Source: Ampelocalamus luodianensis
Taxonomy: Eukaryota; Streptophyta; Magnoliopsida; Poales; Poaceae
DNA: 64,000 nt
Direction of reading: 5' to 3'
NCBI GenBank assembly: GCA_036346255.1
Contig: CM070623.1
Coordinates: 24,806,875-24,870,874, forward strand
Below, one piece after another: positions 59,314 through 64,000 of the stretch. Both the position numbers and the translations under genes were made by a program. The notes beneath the pieces were generated by a model, which did not search any database, was not told the DNA's origin, and worked only from the letters and a program-made list of their open reading frames with translations. Each line of letters starts with the position of its first letter. The first letter of the stretch is position 1.

Positions 59314-61713
59314 GGGGCAAAGCAGTAATAGTTTGATGGGAATTGCTCGCCGGAGTTATTGCCGGAAATAACGCCATCAGTACCCTGTTCATGCCAGAGT
59401 TACTGTAGCGAACAGAATGTTCCACGTAATATTCCTTTTGAAAAATTCGGAAAGACACCAATTAATTCCGAAAAAATAGCAAATTAATTCTAAAAATCCG
59501 AAATAAATCACAGATATTAAACACAACATTCTGAACTCAAATAAAATAATAATAATAACAATTTTATTATTACACAATAATTATTTTTACATTCCTAAAA
59601 GTTATTTTTAAACTTGAAAAATAGTAATATAGGTCTAAAAATTCAATGAATTTTTAGAGTAGTTAAATAGGGTATTTTGAGATTAAATAAAGTATTTTTA
59701 ACACAAATTTGGTTTTTATTTGCAGACATCAATTCATTTTTAATTGCTAGATATTACAAAAATCAAAAAGGAACTTTTAGAAAATACCAAATAGAGTTCC
59801 AAAATTCTAAAAAAAATCAAGGAAATTTCCTAAATTATTTTGAACTTAATAAAAATTTTCGAAATTAAATATGGATTTTATTTTTGTACAGAAGTTATTT
59901 TTAATTTTGGGAAAATAAAGAAAACCTTTTTTAAAATGCCAAAATTTCCAAAAATTTATTAAAATTTTACTTTTCACTTTAAATCCAATAAAATCCGAGA
60001 AAACTCCATAAATTTTCTTTTTGACTTTAAATCCAAGAAATTAAATAATTGATTTTTTTTACAAAGAAAACTCTTTTAAATTACAGAAAATCAAGAAAAT
60101 TATTTGACAGCTAGAAAATCCAATAAAATAATATCTTTATTCATTTTATTTTGGTAACAGAACTTTGGGATGTTACAGGAAATGTTCATTCTCTACTACT
60201 AAGACTAGGATTACCTTACTGTGATGTAGAGCTCGTTGGATGAGCTCTTATCACTTAGTAGTTTACGAGTTGTTGCTTAGTCATGCTTAGATAACGGTAG
60301 AATTGGGCGGTTGTCGACTTAGTCGATAACCTTGATCATACAAAAACTTATTATGACTTTATGTTTAGCACCTTGTGCTATGTTAATGTGAGAAGCTAAA
60401 ACTGAAAATAAAATATTTTAGACTTGGACGCAATGGTAAGATGGTGCGCTTTCAGGTGTGAATGGATGGTGCCCGAGTCAACAAGGACCGAACATCTTGT
60501 TACACTAAACCAAGCATTTTTGTGTGCTAACCACATGAGAGGGATATGGGACCTCTCTTGACTTAGTACTTTGGCGTGTGTTGGCTCCGAGTCGCAGGAG
60601 GATGTGTGTGTGTATTGTGTTGTGGTAAAATGAGGATGGTGTTTATGTGTTGGGTGCACGGGAGTGGAATCATTTCTAGATTATCCACACCGAGGGGTAT
60701 TGTAGTTGTCCAGGTTGCTTTACCCTATATGGGTAGTTGACTCTGGCTTTACAATGACTCCGATGCAATGTATGGGTGTCTATCCATACGGGCGACTCGT
60801 AGTTAATACACAATATTGGAAAATGTCTCGTAGGACTTAGCCGTGCCGGCATACCTATGGAAGTGTGCTTAATCATGTGGCAAAAAGACGGTCTGATATG
60901 TGGGTACATTGGTACACCCCTGCAGGGTTCAAACTATTCGAATAGCCAAGTCCTTGGTTATGGACACACTTGGGGATGTCTTTCGAGAGTTAGACTATAA
61001 CCTTTTAATTAAAACTTGAATTGGTTGGTATGAATGGGGAATTCGTGCTATGTTGTGGTGACTATTGGGTTAGTCACTTCTAGGTTGTCATTTATGTTAC
61101 TTATTGTTGTCTCGTTGTTATTTCAACAATTAAAAACAGATTTGACAAATTGCCTTCAATCTATTACTTTATTGCAAATGAAAATTGCTTTATGCGTCCA
61201 ATGAACCATATGACCATCTCCTTTGTTTCAGCTTGCATGTAGCTATGTATAGGCTTGTTACTCGTAAGTCTTGCGAGTACATTTTTGTACTTAGTTGCAT
61301 TGCTTTATTGTTACAGAGGAGGAAGTTGACCCCCAAGGGGTTAGCTTTTGTGAGTTGTGCTGCGTTGTGGACGACTAGCTTGGCGGCCCGGTTGGTTGCC
61401 TTATGGGGAGTTGGCAAATCGGTTGGCTTTTGTTATCGCTATCTTATGGCACCTTTTGCTTTCGCTGTTATTTATGTTGTTGGTATCATTTGGTCAGTCG
61501 ACCCCTTTTGTAATAACTCTATATTATGTATGTCTTTTGCTGGACTTGGTACTATAATCTTGTATGGAAATGATGCATGATTTTGTAAAGGTGTATGTGT
61601 ACTTCATTTCTGGAAAGTACATATCCACCGAGGCTTAGGATATTTGATTGGTAATACTAGAACCATTTGGAGGTTAAGTATTACGAGTTAAATACCCCGG
61701 GTCCTCACAAAGT

Positions 61714-61726
61714 TGGTATCAAAGCC
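61714..61726 (+). promoter_or_regulatory. Primer-binding site of element D
   Basis: TGGTATCAAAGCC follows four bases after the LTR end (CCTCACA, 61709), matching the tRNA-Met-type site. Confidence 0.85.
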
Positions 61727-62409
61727 ATACTGACCGTAGAAACCCCTAGCTTGGTCGTCCTTAGGATGTTTTGAAAAACTTAGTTTTGAAATATCAAATG
61801 GTTTATGAAAACTTAAGTAAGTTCTCAGATTTTACTCCTTGCCTATCTTAGCTTGCTCCCCTTACCTTGCTCTGTTTAAGTTTGAAAAATTGCTTTCCTC
61901 TCTTCTCCTTCCAAAAGATAGTTGTTATCGATTACTTTCAGTTTTGGGAAAACAATGAGAGTTTTAAATGTGCAATGTGGCTATCTTTTGGTGAAGATTA
62001 GAAGCTTTTGGAGTTGGAGATTTCAGCTTGGAGCTTGGATGCAAAATCTAGACAACAAACCTTAGTTAAGTTATGGCTGAAAATGAGAGGATAACTTAAC
62101 TAAAACTCATAGGAATAAAAAGGGTAAGATGTGATATTAGTTGGCTGTGTACGTCACGCCCTTAGAGGGTTTTAGTCTTGCTCTGTAGGGGTGTTAGAAC
62201 TTGGGTTGTGTTCTGAAATTTTCTTCCTAATCGATTGCTCGTTCTTTCAATACGAATTAGTCGTACCGGGAAGTTGATCTTGTGTCTTGGGGTCTTGTAC
62301 TGGTTTTGTGCCTGTTTTCAAGCCTTTGGAGTTCGCTTCTTAGTTGTGTTATTTGCCCCCTTGTCTTTAGTTTTTGGGTTTTGTTGCTAACCCATTTTAG
62401 TGGAACAGG
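61727..62409 (+). other. Leader of element D
   Basis: Untranslated leader between the primer-binding site and the gag ATG; no other feature is seen. Confidence 0.6.
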
Positions 62410-63310
62410 ATGGCTAGACGAACTCGAAGCGGACAGAGTCAGCAGGCTGGTCATGATGAGGAGCTCCCGCCTCCTCCGACCATGGCCGAGGTTCTTGCTC
62501 AGATCGAGCGTAATCGGATGGATCAGACGAGGATCTTGGAGGTTATTGCAAGGAATACCTCCGCTCTCTCCAGTGCCTCCGGATCAGGGGAGGAGGTGGA
62601 CATCAATCGCGTGGGGGACTCTCCGAGTTCCTTCGCACCCAGCCACCCACTTTCTCCCGCTCAGAGAACCCACTTGACACGGACGACTGGTTGCGTCTGG
62701 TTGAGCGAAAGCTCAACATTGCTCGGTGCCAGGATCAGGAGAAGGCACTCTTTGCCTCCCATCAGCTGGAGGGTGCAGCACTCTCGTGGTGGGAAGCCAA
62801 GTTCAGCTTATTCGCGATCGCCTACGCGCGACCCAGTCCAAGCAAAAGAGATATGCGGATCGTTGTCGTCGTGAGTTGAGCTTTGAGCCCAATGATTCTG
62901 TTTATCTCAAAGTTTCCCCTCTGAAGGGCCATCAATGTTTCGGCGTCAAGGGCAAGTTAGCTCCTCGATATGTTGGGCCTTACCGCATCATCAAGAAGGT
63001 GGGAGCTGTTGTCTACAAGTTGGATTTGCCAGCTGCACTCGAGGGGGTACATGATGTGTTTCATGTGTCTCATTTGAAGAAGGGCCTTCGTGTTCCAACC
63101 GAGGAAGCTCCGTTGGAAAATCTCGATGTTAAAAAAGATTTGACCTACCGCGAGCATCCTAACCGTATCCTTGAAGAAGATGAACGAAGAACAAGGAATC
63201 GTACCATCAAGTTCCTTAAAGTTCAGTAGTCAAATCATTCCGAGGATGAAGCAACTTGGGAACGGGAAGATCGCCTGCGTGCGGACTACTCGTCTTTCTT
63301 CTCCGAGTGA
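62410..63310 (+). pseudogene. Element D gag fused to integrase C-terminus/chromodomain by deletion
   Basis: Gag starts MARRTRSGQSQQAGHDEELP (62410). After a frame change near 62610 it continues TDDWLRLVERKLNIARC and QLEGAALSWWEAKF (retrotransposon gag domain). At 62801-62806 it switches abruptly to RDRLRATQSKQKRYADRCRR, LAPRYVGPYRIIKKVGAVVY and VFHVSHLKK, the integrase C-terminus. A chromodomain-like end (RTIKFLKVQ, then DEATWEREDRLRADY) follows. The chromodomain has a TAG at 63227 where the family has Trp. Protease, RT, RNase H and the integrase core are all missing. The chromodomain places it among chromoviruses (Del/Tekay-like). Confidence 0.88.
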
Positions 63311-63337
63311 ACGGAATCTTGGAACGAAATTCTTGTA

Positions 63338-63346
63338 AGGGGGGAG
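63338..63346 (+). promoter_or_regulatory. Polypurine tract of element D
   Basis: AAGGGGGGAG lies just before the 3' LTR TGTAACATCCC. Confidence 0.85.
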
Positions 63347-63349
63347 ATT

Positions 63350-64000
63350 TGTAACATCCCAAATCTTGGCTTGTGTTTCAAATGTAAGAAAATGTGAAGA
63401 AATTAAAACTTTTCTTGCATCTTGTTGTTGTTTGAATGTTCTGAAAAATTCTTGTAAAAGAATTATCGAAATTCAAAATCACAAGCCTCTTTTTAACCAA
63501 GTCTTGACCCTTTGAAAACTTTTCTGGATAATCTTGTGATCATCCTCTGAAAATATTTTTCCTTGGTTCTAGGGCTGTTGTGTGACTCCTCTGAAAAATT
63601 TAACAATTTTTAGAGATTGTTTGAATATTTTATGAGGTCAGTCAAACCAGTTTGACTCTGATCAAACCCTAGATCAGTACATTAAGAAATTTTTAGAGAA
63701 AAATGCTTTACATAAAAACATCTGAGAATTTTATATAAGGCCAGTCCTGGAGTTGAGCACCTCTTGTAAAAAGTTTGGAAATTTTTGAGTTGTGTAGCTC
63801 CATTTAAAAATCCCTTAAAATTTTAGCTTAAAACTCAAAACCCTAGTCAACTTTGCTGTTGGGTCTAAGTCTGACTCACACTCTTGATTGAACCCAACCA
63901 GTTTCGTGCTCGGACCCAGCCCCTTTGAACATGAAGTGATTTGGGCCGTTGGATTCACATCGCACCGTCCGCGTTCCTCTGAACGTTCGGACCTCCAAAC
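63350..64000 (+). repeat. 3' LTR of element D (partial, runs off the window)
   Basis: It starts TGTAACATCCCAAATC. From 63397 to the window end it matches 41586 onward with scattered substitutions. Confidence 0.88.

Larger units (their letters stand above)
44948..60177 (-). mobile_element. Gypsy solo LTR C, interrupted by element B
   Basis: On the minus strand it begins TGTAACATCCCAAAG at 60177 and ends GGGTCCTTACA at 44948. The flanks GTAAA (44943-44947) and GGAAA (60178-60182) are a one-mismatch 5-bp duplication. Excluding B (45674-57450) it is about 3.45 kb. No primer-binding site or coding region of its own is present. Word-level similarity to the D LTR (GCAGAGTGTAAAACTATTCG) shows it is a related family. 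The TATA box on the minus strand is at about 59306-59313. Confidence 0.8.
39913..64000 (+). mobile_element. Gypsy element D (Del/Tekay-like), pol deleted; 3' LTR continues past window
   Basis: The 5' LTR runs 39913-44947 and resumes at 60178-61709 after insertion C. Primer-binding site TGGTATCAAAGCC lies at 61714, a gag/integrase remnant at 62410-63310, a polypurine tract at 63338-63346 and the 3' LTR start (TGTAACATCCC) at 63350. Sequence 41586-42180 matches 63397-64000, confirming the LTR pair. The element sits in the 5' LTR of A; the right flank is outside the window, so the CGGAG duplication (39908-39912) cannot be checked. Confidence 0.82.

Overview
This window is a TE-dense stretch of a grass (Poaceae) nuclear genome, most likely a rice-group (Oryza) species. 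I see no bacterial or organellar genes. The one host gene I can support is a minus-strand, intron-containing sirtuin of the plant SRT1 (SIRT6-like) class. Eight coding exons, each with GT/AG borders and continuous reading phase, lie between 258 and 13767. At least the C-terminal part continues beyond position 1. A non-coding 5' exon with a strong splice donor lies near 14894-15250.

Region 1-15300 (SRT1): the two large introns (337-5107 and 5188-11135) and the 5'UTR intron are full of mobile DNA. There are three hAT-like elements with perfect 8-bp target duplications (1061-1294, 2493-3651, 14044-14742). There is a solo LTR (about 4498-5037) and a large LTR (about 5534-10395). Inside that LTR sit a complete TRIM (6942-7639, perfect TSD) and a long-TIR DNA element (8634-10124, perfect 8-bp repeat). 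A copia-type LTR remnant lies at about 10574-10970. The exons remain open and correctly spliced across all of this.

Region 15300-64000 (nested repeats): a CACTA (En/Spm) element starts at 17394 with a clear CACTA terminus and carries two decayed transposase genes. It is cut at about 24620 by Ty3/gypsy element A (minus strand), which carries an antisense ORF and is itself interrupted by a Sirevirus-like solo LTR F (26278-29641). The 5' LTR of A is cut at 39912 by gypsy element D (plus strand, Del/Tekay-like), whose internal part is a gag/integrase deletion product and whose 3' LTR runs off the window. The 5' LTR of D is interrupted by solo LTR C (44948-60177, minus). C is interrupted by element B (45674-57450, plus), a second, more decayed member of the A family. 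B holds a small minus-strand gypsy fragment G (about 48750-50530). This gives up to six insertion levels: CACTA, then A, D, C, B and G.

All retroelement and transposase ORFs seen carry stops, frameshifts or deletions. The window therefore reads as one maintained host gene beside a stack of dead transposons. Names, clades and nesting order come from reading the sequence and from remembered family features; no database search was run.
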